64,000 bases of DNA, taken from NCBI RefSeq assembly GCF_001267405.1, contig NZ_CP012369.1:2010001-2074000 (forward strand), given 5' to 3'. Each line of letters opens with the position of its first letter. Position 1 is the first letter of the stretch. The position numbers and the translations under genes were made by a program. The notes beneath the pieces are model-generated. The model had not been told where the DNA came from. It saw only the letters and a list, made by a program, of their open reading frames with translations, and did not search any database. The stretch comes from Moorella thermoacetica (lineage in GTDB: Bacteria > Bacillota > DSM-521 > Neomoorellales > Neomoorellaceae). Of the stretch, positions 42,069-49,627 are shown one piece after another.

Positions 42069-43614
42069 TTGAACAACCTCCTGACCTTATAGTCTCATGA
42101 ATTTGGAAGATTGTCCAATCTAATTTCGGGGCTTAAGAGATTGAACTGATAGCCTTCGCCCAGCTTAAACAACTAGATGGCCTACGGGATATCAGCTACA
42201 GTCTCCACGACCCACAATGTAGCCAGGCTATCAACCTGAAGAGCATTAGTTTTTCCCAGATATCCCGCCGTTTAAGGGATTTATCCCCGGAATTTATCCG
42301 GCTATTATTCAGTTATCTCACCACCCAGGTAGGCAAAGAAATCGGCTTAGTAAACTTAAGGAACGCAGTAGGCCGTATTTACCTCATTGATTCCACCACC
42401 ATTAGCCTCTGCCTGACCCAGTACCGCTGGGCCGAGTTCCGCAAGACTAAAGGCGGTGTCAAGCTCCACCTGCGCTTAAGGTTCTTTGAAGAAGAAGTTC
42501 TACCTGATAAAGCAGTCATCACCCCGGCCCGGCCGGCAGATAAAACCCAGATGGATATTCTCGTAGTCGAGGAAAAAGATGCTTTAAACGTCTTTGACCG
42601 TGGCTACGTTGACTACAAAAAGTTTGACAGGTACTGTGAAGAAGGCATCCGCTTTGCCAGCCGCTTAAAGGGTAATGCCATAGTGGAAGTGATTGCCGAC
42701 TTGCCGGTAAACTCTTATAGCAAGGTTAAAAAGGATCAGATCGTTTACCTGGGCAAAGACGGCGTTACCAAAATGAAGCATCCCCTGCGGCTGATAACGA
42801 CCGAAGATACCCAAGGGCAACCGGTAGTGATCGTCACCAATGATTTTCAACTAAAGGCGGAAGAATTAAGCGAGATTTACCGTAACCGCTGGCAGATAGA
42901 ACTCTTCTTCAAATGGATCAAGCAACACCTCCAGGTAAAACACTTTTATGGCAAAAGCGAACAAGCTGTAGAAAACCAGCTCTTCATAGCGCTAATAACC
43001 TACTGTTTGATGGTCATGCTGCAGTTAAAAGCCGGTTACCGGGGCCCATTGCTAACCATTAAACGTTTAATTCGTACCTGTCTCTACGAACCCTTTACAT
43101 TCTTCGTCCAAGCCCTACATCGTAAGCCTCAACATAGTACCCGGGATCGACGAAGGGTAGATTACGAAAGAATCTACCAGGAAACCGTAAGGCAGGTTTT
43201 GGCGGGCGAAGCAGGCTATCTTAACGACGTAACTTGTGACCCTTTAGTTCTCTAGCAAGTTTGATACTGGCAATATGTGGATAAGGACTACCCCTGATGC
43301 CCTAAGTCCTTTGACCAGGCAAGGGAAAATATCATGGTTGTATACACCATTATTGTTGTTATATTACATTTAATCAACTACCATATATTGCCTTGCAATG
43401 GGTTAAAGATTTTTATGCAACGCTAGTGATTCTATCTGAAAGTTACCGGGTGAGCAAGCATAAGGAGTACCCGCTCCCGGCAGCTCGGTTAGCTAAGACC
43501 ACTTCTTCAACATAGGAGTAAATTCGGTTTGCCGGTCTTTCTTTTGCCGCCTACGATGTCGGTAAAATCAACCTGGTCGACCTTAATAAGGAGCCTATCC
43601 AAGTCTCCTCTTAA

Positions 43615-44841
43615 TTATATCGTTCTATCGGGTTTATTTATCTCTTTCCAGGCAGGCCAACCAAAGATGTGAGCCAGTTGGTTGTATATCCATTTAGATT
43701 CTTTCGTAAGTAAAGGACCCAGAATAGCCATAAGCAACACATACAGGGCTGCGAAGGGTTGTAGCACCGGCAGTAATCCGCCGGTCTTCGCCAGATTGGC
43801 GAGGATGATAGAAAATTCTCCGCGGGGAGTAATAGTAAGCCCGATATTGGTACACCCCCGGTACGAATAACCGGCCATTCGTCCGGCAAGAATACCAGCA
43901 AGAAAATTGCCTGTTAATGTTGCCGCTACGGCAGTCAAAACCGGCCCGACGGCCCCTCCCAAGGTTAAAGGGTCGATGCTCAAACCGAAGCTGAAAAAAA
44001 ACAGGGCCCCGAAAAAATCACGGAACGGCACGACAATATGCTCGATGCGGTCGAGATGGTCTGTCTCGGCTAAAATTAAACCCACCAGCAAGGCGCCAAT
44101 AGCTTCCGCCACATGGATAGTCTCTGAAAAACCGGCTACCAGGGTGAGGAAAGCAAAGACTATGAGCATAAAAACTTCATCGAAAGGAACGTTAAGCAGC
44201 CTGTTAATTAACGGTGCCAGTTTGCGGCCGGCGAGAATTAAGCCCAGCATAAATCCCAGGGCAAGGGAGGTAGATTTCAACACGCTCGCCGGTGAGGCCG
44301 AACCTGTAAGGACCAGACCGGAAATGATGGATAGATACACTGCTACGAATACGTCCTGGAATAACATAAGCCCCAGGATCATCTCGGTTTCCGGCCGTGC
44401 CGTTCGCTTTAGGTCAACCAGAACCTTGGCAACAATGGCGCTTGAGGAAATAGAAATAAGCCCGGCTACCACCAGGGTTTCCCGCAACGGCCAACCCCAA
44501 ATTATAGGTAGAACCATGCCCAGGGTAAAATTTATGGCCATATAGATGGACCCGCCCACCAGTATAGAACGGCCTGCCTTTAATAATCTCCCGACGGAAA
44601 ACTCCAGGCCGAGGCTGAAAAGGAGAAAGAGTATCCCTACCCGCCCCATAAAATCTATTAAAGGCGCGCTTTTAATAAAGCGAAAATCCAGGATACCAAT
44701 TACCGGCGCATGAGGGCCGACAACCATACCGGCAAGGATCAAGAGCGGTACAATAGAAACGCGGAACCTGGCGGCAAGGATCCCGGCAAAAGCTACGATA
44801 GCTAATGCTAGCCCGATTTCAAGGAGCACCTGTTCGGGCAT
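43615..44841 (-). CDS. khtU: CPA2-family K+/H+ antiporter membrane subunit (KhtU-like)
   Basis: Cation:proton antiporter of the CPA2/Kef group, 408 aa, with 12-13 membrane helices. Conserved stretches are GILFLLFSLGLEFSVGRLL, ISSSAIVAKVL, MLFQDVFVAVYLS and ITPRGEFSIILANLA. It has no C-terminal RCK domain; instead the upstream gene encodes a separate TrkA-C protein, as in the Bacillus KhtTU system for K+ efflux. The two genes are separated by 2 bp. Confidence 0.88.
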   Translation of the reverse strand: MPEQVLLEIGLALAIVAFAGILAARFRVSIVPLLILAGMVVGPHAPVIGILDFRFIKSAPLIDFMGRVGILFLLFSLGLEFSVGRLLKAGRSILVGGSIYMAINFTLGMVLPIIWGWPLRETLVVAGLISISSSAIVAKVLVDLKRTARPETEMILGLMLFQDVFVAVYLSIISGLVLTGSASPASVLKSTSLALGFMLGLILAGRKLAPLINRLLNVPFDEVFMLIVFAFLTLVAGFSETIHVAEAIGALLVGLILAETDHLDRIEHIVVPFRDFFGALFFFSFGLSIDPLTLGGAVGPVLTAVAATLTGNFLAGILAGRMAGYSYRGCTNIGLTITPRGEFSIILANLAKTGGLLPVLQPFAALYVLLMAILGPLLTKESKWIYNQLAHIFGWPAWKEINKPDRTI

Positions 44842-44843
44842 AA

Positions 44844-45335
44844 CTATATCCCCCCGTGCAAAATCAGCTCTTTACAAGCCTTTACCTGCTTCCTGTCCCC
44901 TAAAACCACAATTGTTGCTCCCGGGGTGATGATTTCTTCCGGTCCCGGGTTGAGGACTTTTTCGTCTTTTTTAATTATAGCTATAATGGCAGCGCCAGTT
45001 TTCTTGCGGATTTCTAAATCCCCGATAGTTTTCCCTATTGCTTGGGCATCCTTCTCCACTTTATACCATTCAAAAACCATGTCATCCAGGGCCATTTCAA
45101 CCGTTTCCAGTGCTTTTGGCACGTAGGCCATACCGCCGAGAATACCTGCCACACGGCGCGCTTCCGCGTCATCCAGAGTGACCATGGAGATGCTTTCCTC
45201 CGGGTCATTACTGTCAAAATGATAAATTTCCCGTCGGCCATCATCGTGTACGACAATTACCATCTTATCCCCGCTGCGGGTTTCAATTTGGAATTTTTTC
45301 CCGATACCGGGAAGCTCGGTTTCTTTTATCAACAT
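44844..45335 (-). CDS. khtT: K+/H+ antiporter regulatory subunit with TrkA-C domain (KhtT-like)
   Basis: The 163-aa cytoplasmic protein has an N-terminal domain (IKETELPGIGKKFQIETRSGDKMVIVVHDDGRREIYHF) typical of KhtT and a C-terminal TrkA-C/RCK-C domain (KTIGDLEIRKKTGAAIIAIIKKDEKVLNPGPEEIITPGATIVVLGDRKQV, about 100-155). In Bacillus KhtT gates KhtU and its TrkA-C domain binds c-di-AMP; the same is likely here. The ATG follows GGGGGAAGTTAG. It is first of the two-gene operon. Confidence 0.88.
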   Translation of the reverse strand: MLIKETELPGIGKKFQIETRSGDKMVIVVHDDGRREIYHFDSNDPEESISMVTLDDAEARRVAGILGGMAYVPKALETVEMALDDMVFEWYKVEKDAQAIGKTIGDLEIRKKTGAAIIAIIKKDEKVLNPGPEEIITPGATIVVLGDRKQVKACKELILHGGI

Positions 45336-45425
45336 CTAACTTCCCCCTTGCTTATAATTCACCGCGGCTTTATTTCATTTTAACATAAACCTACCGGTTG
45401 CCAAAGCTAAGCATACCCTGCTGCT

Positions 45426-46364
45426 TTATATGGCCAGCTCTAACAGGGGTGTTAAATCATTGGGGTGCTCCAGGAGTTCCCGGTACAAGTCGCCCCATTC
45501 TTCCAGGCGGCGCCTGATGATATTGAAATCTCCGGGATAAATCTTTTTCGCCGCCACTTCTTCCCAGGTCAAGGGGGCGGAAACCGGGGCCCCGGGCAGG
45601 GGCCGTAGGCTGTAGGGAAAGGTCATGGACCGCCCCTGTACATTTTGCAGGTAATCCAGGTAGACTTTGCCCCGGCGCCTGTGGATAAGGTGCTCGGTGG
45701 TGGCTTTGCGGGGGTAAACCTGCACAATGAGATGCGCCAGGTATCCCATGGCAGCCGTAACTTCCCGGAAGGTCCAGCGGGGATAAAGGGGGATGAAAAT
45801 ATGCAGGCCCCTGGCGCCTGAATTTTTGGGGTAGCCGGTGAGGTGGAGTTCCTTTAAAGCCCGGTTGACCAAGAGGGCGATTTCCAGCACATCGACAAGG
45901 GTAGTGCCGTCCGCAGGGTCGAGGTCCATGACAACGATATCCGGGTATTCCAGGCGACCGGCCCGGGAGAGCCAGGCATGGACCTCGATGCACCCCTGGT
46001 TGGCCAGCCAGGCCAGGGTTGCTTCGTTATTGCAGAGAACGTAATTGATGGTTTTATCGCTATCGGTGTGATAGACAGGCAGGGTCGCCACCCACTCTGG
46101 GGCATAGGCAGGGCACTCTTTCTGGTAAAAGGCCTCCCCTGTAATGCCGTCCGGGTAGCGCTTCAGGACCAGGGGACGTTCCCGCAGGTAAGGTAGGATG
46201 CCGGGGGCCATGTCGACATAATATTCGACGAGATCAAACTTGGTCAGCCCCTCCGGCCAGAAGACCTTGTCCAGGTTGGTCAGCCGGAGCTGCTGTCCCG
46301 GCAACCGGGGCAGCATATAGGGCTCCCCGTTAACCTGCTGTCCTGTTGTCATTTCCCGGTCCAT
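45426..46364 (-). CDS. LigD-type DNA/RNA polymerase domain protein (copy 1)
   Basis: Stand-alone archaeo-eukaryotic primase-type polymerase domain of bacterial NHEJ, 312 aa. Motifs: LTNLDKVFWPEGLTKFDLVEYY, FYQKECPAYAPEWV, the metal-binding D-x-D in VVMDLDPADG, the nucleotide-binding SGARGLHIFIPL, and DYLQNVQGRSMTFPYSLRPLPGAPVSAPLTWEEV. Neither ligase nor nuclease domains are fused, and no Ku gene is in the window. A diverged second copy is at 59.1-60.0 kb; both have the same neighbour on their upstream side, showing a block duplication. Confidence 0.9.
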   Translation of the reverse strand: MDREMTTGQQVNGEPYMLPRLPGQQLRLTNLDKVFWPEGLTKFDLVEYYVDMAPGILPYLRERPLVLKRYPDGITGEAFYQKECPAYAPEWVATLPVYHTDSDKTINYVLCNNEATLAWLANQGCIEVHAWLSRAGRLEYPDIVVMDLDPADGTTLVDVLEIALLVNRALKELHLTGYPKNSGARGLHIFIPLYPRWTFREVTAAMGYLAHLIVQVYPRKATTEHLIHRRRGKVYLDYLQNVQGRSMTFPYSLRPLPGAPVSAPLTWEEVAAKKIYPGDFNIIRRRLEEWGDLYRELLEHPNDLTPLLELAI

Positions 46365-46375
46365 TTCCCTGCCAC

Positions 46376-46775
46376 CACCCCCTGTCCTGCCGGCCTGCCG
46401 GTAGTATCCCCAACCCCCGGTTAAAGTTCATACGCCGGGTCGTATCAGGGGGCTTTTTAATATCGCGGTTATCCCATGGACATGCTAGAGCCTGGGTAAA
46501 AATTTGCCATAAAGACGGGAACCAATGCCTCCCTTCCGGCGTCTGTAAAATCAGGATAAAAACGAGAGAAAGATTATCAACTCCTGGGCCAGGCCAGCAA
46601 ACAATCGGAAGATAAGGGCCAACAGATCTGGACCTCCCCTATTCCCCAGAAAACCATCCTGGCCGCCGCGATCTTCGCCAATGGCTCTGATGACCAGGGC
46701 CGGGAGGCCGGCAGGGTATCCCTGCCCTTCACGGGCGTTACCGAACTGAACAAAGCCCTGGGTATAACTGATTAG
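46376..46775 (+). pseudogene. Decayed copy of the secreted beta-propeller gene, 3' fragment
   Basis: The last 70 codons (about 46566-46775: EKDYQLLGQASKQSEDKGQQIW, GREAGRVSLPFTGVTELNKALGITD) match the C-terminus of the intact gene at 60.3-62.6 kb. Upstream, 46400-46550 resembles the intergenic sequence at 60015-60140 (shared GCC..TAGTATC, CCGGTTAAAG, CATACGCC and GGCGTCTG blocks). The whole propeller has been deleted between the two, leaving promoter region and tail. Confidence 0.75.
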
Positions 46776-46781
46776 CCAATC

Positions 46782-46820
46782 AAAAAGGTGGCGGCCTTTA
46801 CCCCGGGCCGTCACCTTTTT
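46782..46820. terminator. Bidirectional terminator after the propeller remnant
   Basis: AAAAAGGTGGCGGCC pairs with GGCCGTCACCTTTTT (46782-46796 with 46806-46820, one mismatch) and ends in T runs on both strands. It separates the remnant from the convergent toxin gene. Confidence 0.8.
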
Positions 46821-46829
46821 CCCAATTAA

Positions 46830-47261
46830 TTATTTCAACCATAACAAAGGGAAGCCCAATTCATTGCTGGCTTCCTTTATTTCCGGATCACCGGTGACAA
46901 CTGTGGCTTTATATTGTAAGGCAGCACCTATGGCAAAGGCATCAGCATAGGAAAGGAGATGTAAAGCCTTTACTTTCGCAGCAGCAAGGGTCAATTCTTC
47001 ATCACCCACGAGGAATTCCACAGGCCATTTTTTTACGGTCTCTAACACTTTTTTAGCTTCTATTTCTCCATTTCTACGATATACTCGATAATATACTTCG
47101 TCTAAATTTACCCAGGTCAACAAAAGCTTGATCAGTTTTTCCCGAGCTTTTTGTAATAATTCGGCCACCTTTTCGGCACCAGTCTCATCTTCCAGGTAGC
47201 AAATAACGGCATAGGCATCCAGGATATAATCCCCGGCGCTTTCAGGGTAGTCGCTGCTCAT
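46830..47261 (-). CDS. PIN-domain ribonuclease toxin (VapC-like)
   Basis: Probable RNase toxin of a type II pair. The PIN acidic residues are visible: Asp in YILDAYAVICYLE, Glu in VNLDEVYYRV, Asp in SYADAFAIGAAL and Asp in VVTGDPEIKE. The ATG at 47261 gives MSSDYPESAGDYILDAY, 143 aa; a longer frame to 47303 lies deep in the antitoxin gene. It overlaps the antitoxin 3' end by 20 bp, the usual arrangement for coupled translation. Confidence 0.85.
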   Translation of the reverse strand: MSSDYPESAGDYILDAYAVICYLEDETGAEKVAELLQKAREKLIKLLLTWVNLDEVYYRVYRRNGEIEAKKVLETVKKWPVEFLVGDEELTLAAAKVKALHLLSYADAFAIGAALQYKATVVTGDPEIKEASNELGFPLLWLK

Positions 47262-47499
47262 GTTTTTCCTCCAACCGGCGTTCCTCCTGCTTATAGGACG
47301 CATAAGTACTGGTAAGTGATCGTTTTCCTTTCAACATACCTCTGGCCTCAATTACCGGGTCAGAGGGAGCAGGAGTAATGATGATTTGCCCTTCCTTTTC
47401 GATAATTAAAGCGCGCCCCGGAGCCTGGAGGCCGTATTTGCGGCGCAACAGGGCCGGAATTACTAATTGCCCTTTTGCAGAAATCTTTACCATAGGCAT
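47242..47499 (-). CDS. AbrB/MazE-type antitoxin
   Basis: SpoVT-AbrB fold DNA-binding antitoxin, 85 aa: MPMVKISAKGQLVIPALLRRKYGLQAPGRALIIEKEGQIIITPAP forms the swapped-hairpin domain, and the charged tail KQEERRLEEKHEQR is the likely toxin-neutralising segment. The ATG at 47499 follows AAGGTGG by 9 nt. It probably represses its own promoter and binds the PIN toxin encoded just downstream. Confidence 0.85.
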   Translation of the reverse strand: MPMVKISAKGQLVIPALLRRKYGLQAPGRALIIEKEGQIIITPAPSDPVIEARGMLKGKRSLTSTYASYKQEERRLEEKHEQRLP

Positions 47500-47647
47500 T
47501 GCGATATCCCACCTTTGTTTTACCATTATAATAATTGTAAAACATCCGCTGAAAAGATACAACATCTCCTTAAAGGGAAAAAATAGCGTTGCCGCTGCCA
47601 GCCAGGTTTTGGAGGCAGAAGTTATGGCTACCTGGCGCCAGCGCAGA

Positions 47648-47750
47648 CCTGGCTGGCCCTGCTAATCACCATCTTGAAAATAAACCTGCGCAACACGGCC
47701 GGGAAAAGGCAGTTACCGGGTAAAGGTCTGGTCCGGCTCCTGGCTGCATT
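47648..47750 (+). pseudogene. 5' fragment of a membrane protein, probably an ABC-2-type permease
   Basis: The frame reads QTWLALLITILKINLRNTAGKRQLPGKGLVRLLAAF and then runs into IS21-like sequence at about 47751. The C-terminal tail of a membrane protein resumes at about 48365, so one permease gene may have been split by the IS with loss of its middle. The assignment to ABC-2 permeases is by general resemblance only. Confidence 0.3.
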
Positions 47751-48365
47751 TGTCAATCCAAAAATGATCAACTATGACAAAGTAAATCTGATCCACTTAT
47801 GATAAAAAAGTGATCCACTCAATGTGGAAAAGTTGAGATGGAGAGATGGTGCCTACCCCTTCCCTAGGGAGGGGGTAGGCCGCGCGAACGACGAACAGCT
47901 GTCCTAGCTGGCCCTGGCTTTTTGGAGCTGTTTCAGGCGATAGGATTCAGCGTTCATGTTCAAGATGTGGGACTTAAAGGTAACCCGGTCTACCAGGGCT
48001 GCTGCCAACATACGGTCCCCAAAGATTTCCTCCCATTTGGAGAAATCCAGGTTGGTGTTAATAATTATGCTCCCACGCTCACTCCTTTCGGAAATAACTT
48101 GAAAGAGCAACTCTGCACCCTGACGGGGAAGGGAGATATAAGAGAGCTCATCCACGATTAACAGGTTAACCCGGGAGAGTTCTTTGAGCATGCGGCCCAG
48201 CCTTTTTTCGTCCTGGGCTTCAGCCAGTTTGGTCACCAGGCCGGCGGCGGTAAAGAAGCGGACCGAGTAGCCGTGGACACAGGCTTTAAGGCCCAGAGCG
48301 ATACTTAAATGGGTTTTCCTGGTTCCGGGGTTACCAATCATGACAATATCTGCTTTCCTCCTGTC
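47751..48365 (-). mobile_element. Remnant of an IS21-family element
   Basis: One terminus is present: TGTCAATCC at 47751 followed by repeated TGATCaACTaTGAC / TGATCCACTTATGA / TGATCCACTCA blocks (47766-47822), typical of IS21 ends. istB follows in minus orientation and is cut at about 48365; istA and the other terminus are gone. Confidence 0.7.
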
Positions 48366-48392
48366 CCGCTTGGGCCAGGGGTATAACAGCAT
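47904..48392 (-). pseudogene. IstB-like ATPase of IS21, N-terminally truncated
   Basis: Transposition helper ATPase fragment: IVMIGNPGTRKTHLSIALGLKA (Walker A, but with Arg replacing the final Gly of GxxxxGK), NLLIVDELSYISLPRQGAELLFQVISERSERGSIIINTNLDFSKWEEIFGD (Walker B and sensor) and AALVDRVTFKSHILNMNAESYRL. The first 80 or so residues are missing and the P-loop is damaged, so it is not functional. Confidence 0.85.
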
Positions 48393-48492
48393 AGTGATCC
48401 TGCTGGCCCTGGAGCTGGTGCTTGTCGGCCTGGCGGCAACTCACTTTCTGGAGGGTATGGCCGAAAAACGCTTCCGCGGGATAGAGCAATGA
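48362..48492 (+). pseudogene. 3' fragment of a membrane transporter, probably an ABC-2-type permease
   Basis: The frame LSRLGQGYNSIVILLALELVLVGLAATHFLEGMAEKRFRGIEQ ends at a TGA (48490-48492): a last membrane helix and a charged tail as in ABC-2 permeases. It begins at the IS21 junction. Together with 47648-47750 it brackets the IS remnant. Confidence 0.4.
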
Positions 48493-48597
48493 GGTTTATA
48501 CCCCAGCGGGAGCAGAGAACACGGTGAGCTGTAAACCATCATAAAGATTTCCGAACAGACTTGCCCCGGCAATAATTCATTGATAAACTTAAGGCAG

Positions 48598-49530
48598 GTG
48601 GTGGTTTATTTGCAGCCGAAAAGTGGTAACAGGTATGATATCACCATCAAGGACCTTTTCGCCGATGAAACCCAGGAACTCATCAACTACTTTGGCCACC
48701 TTGAGGCCAGGGTAACAGGCGACTTAAAAATCGAGTTTCCCCAGGTAGAAACCAGGGTTTCCGACCTGGTAATGAAGGCTGAAAGCCAGCAGGGTCCTTT
48801 GGCCATCCACCTGGAATTCCAGAGCCGTAATGATGATGAGATGCCCTACCGTATGTTGCGCTACGCCCTGGAAATCCACAAAACCTACCACCTGCCGGTC
48901 TACCAAATAGTCATCTACTTTGGCCAGTGGCAAATGAACATGACCAGTCAACTCGAGTATCGACTGGGCGACCAAAACTTGTTGGATTATCGTTACCACC
49001 TTATCGATGTGGGTAATATAACCTATGAAGAATTAAAAAACAGCCCCCACCAGCGATTGCTTTCCTTGCTACCTGTAGTGGACAGGGAAAAGCGCCAAAA
49101 AGGTGGTAAGGAATTCCTCCGGCGCTGCGCGGAGGATATTATCAACAGCGACCTGGACCTGGAAACTAAAAAAACCGTGCTGTTGCGGGCGGAGATATTC
49201 GCCGGCCTGGTTTTCGACAAAAAAGCAATTGACCTTGTTTTCCGGGAGGTGGAACAAATGCTTAGCATCGAGGAATCCGCCGGCTACCAGCGGATATTTG
49301 AAAAGGGCATGGAAAAGGGCATAGAAAAAGGCATGGAAAAGGGTATGGAAAAAGGCCAGCAGGAATCCTTGCTGAACGTGACCATCAGGCTCTTAAGCAA
49401 GAAGTTCCGCAAAATACCACGGGAGTACATGGCCAGAATAAAGAAGCAGGACGTTTATGTCCTGCAGCAGATTATCGACAATATTTTTGATATCAACGAC
49501 CTGAAGGAACTGGAGGATTACCTGCAGTAA
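48598..49530 (+). CDS. Rpn-family recombination-promoting nuclease / PD-(D/E)XK protein (copy 1)
   Basis: 310 aa. The N-terminal nuclease-like domain includes DITIKDLFADETQELINYFG, PQVETRVSDLVMKAE and LAIHLEFQSRNDDEMPYRMLRYALEIH, where Asp/Glu-x-Gln fits the PD-(D/E)XK active site of Rpn/YhgA-type proteins. Near residues 240-260 there is a tetrapeptide tandem repeat (EKGM/EKGI), then a conserved tail LRELEDYLQ-like (DLKELEDYLQ). GTG starts cluster at 48598-48603 after AAGGCAG. A near-identical copy is at 51.7 kb and a broken one at 58.3 kb; about 70 bp of upstream DNA is duplicated too. Confidence 0.85.
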   Translation: MVVYLQPKSGNRYDITIKDLFADETQELINYFGHLEARVTGDLKIEFPQVETRVSDLVMKAESQQGPLAIHLEFQSRNDDEMPYRMLRYALEIHKTYHLPVYQIVIYFGQWQMNMTSQLEYRLGDQNLLDYRYHLIDVGNITYEELKNSPHQRLLSLLPVVDREKRQKGGKEFLRRCAEDIINSDLDLETKKTVLLRAEIFAGLVFDKKAIDLVFREVEQMLSIEESAGYQRIFEKGMEKGIEKGMEKGMEKGQQESLLNVTIRLLSKKFRKIPREYMARIKKQDVYVLQQIIDNIFDINDLKELEDYLQ

Positions 49531-49538
49531 AGATCAGA

Positions 49539-49582
49539 AGCCCCCGGAGTGCGTTACTGACGGAGCCCGGAGGCTTATTTGC
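49539..49582 (+). terminator. Terminator after Rpn copy 1
   Basis: AAGCCcCCGG and CCGGaGGCTT arms with a loop of about 20 nt, followed by ATTTG. The same structure follows copy 3 at 58803-58845, but not copy 2. Confidence 0.55.
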
Positions 49583-49627
49583 CTCAACCGGCAATTACAT
49601 CATTTATGGAATTATAAGCTAGTATTA

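Larger units (their letters stand above)
40691..42139 (-). mobile_element. IS3-family insertion sequence inside the IS4-family element
   Basis: The 1449-bp element has imperfect ends (TTAACCCCCG..AGATTGGACA and the reverse complement of TGTCCAATCTAATTTCGGGGCTTAA) and a 4-bp target duplication ATTG at 40687-40690 and 42140-42143. It holds orfA and orfB on the minus strand with an A7-G slippery run between them. Confidence 0.92.
40555..43255 (+). pseudogene. IS4-family transposase, split by an IS3-family insertion
   Basis: The ATG at 40555 (after AAGGAGG) encodes MQGKDTTLSTFHQLF ... TTLQLI, stopping at the insertion site 40687-40690. Removing 40691-42139 plus one ATTG copy restores the frame exactly (ATT GAA CTG ATA GCC) to a 415-aa protein ending at 43255. 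It has the DDE Asp in LIDSTT and FDRGYVD and the Y-(2)-R-(3)-E-(6)-K signature YRNRWQIELFFKWIK. The gene was functional-looking until the second insertion. Confidence 0.92.
40399..43428 (+). mobile_element. IS4-family insertion sequence, interrupted by an IS3-family element
   Basis: Terminal inverted repeats CACTAGCGTTGCATAAA (40399-40415 and reversed at 43412-43428) are perfect over 17 bp. The 9-bp sequence ATTCTATCT flanks both ends (40390-40398 and 43429-43437) as a target-site duplication. Subterminal GGGTAGTCCTT blocks are also inverted. Without the internal IS3-family element the IS would be about 1.58 kb and carry one transposase gene. Confidence 0.93.

Noticed and set aside
43438-43614. 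Possible C-terminal gene fragment ending KINLVDLNKEPIQVSS
   Set aside because: A short plus-strand frame (43522-43614) looks protein-like and could be the tail of a gene cut by the IS4-family insertion. It is preceded at once by a stop codon and I cannot assign it to a family.
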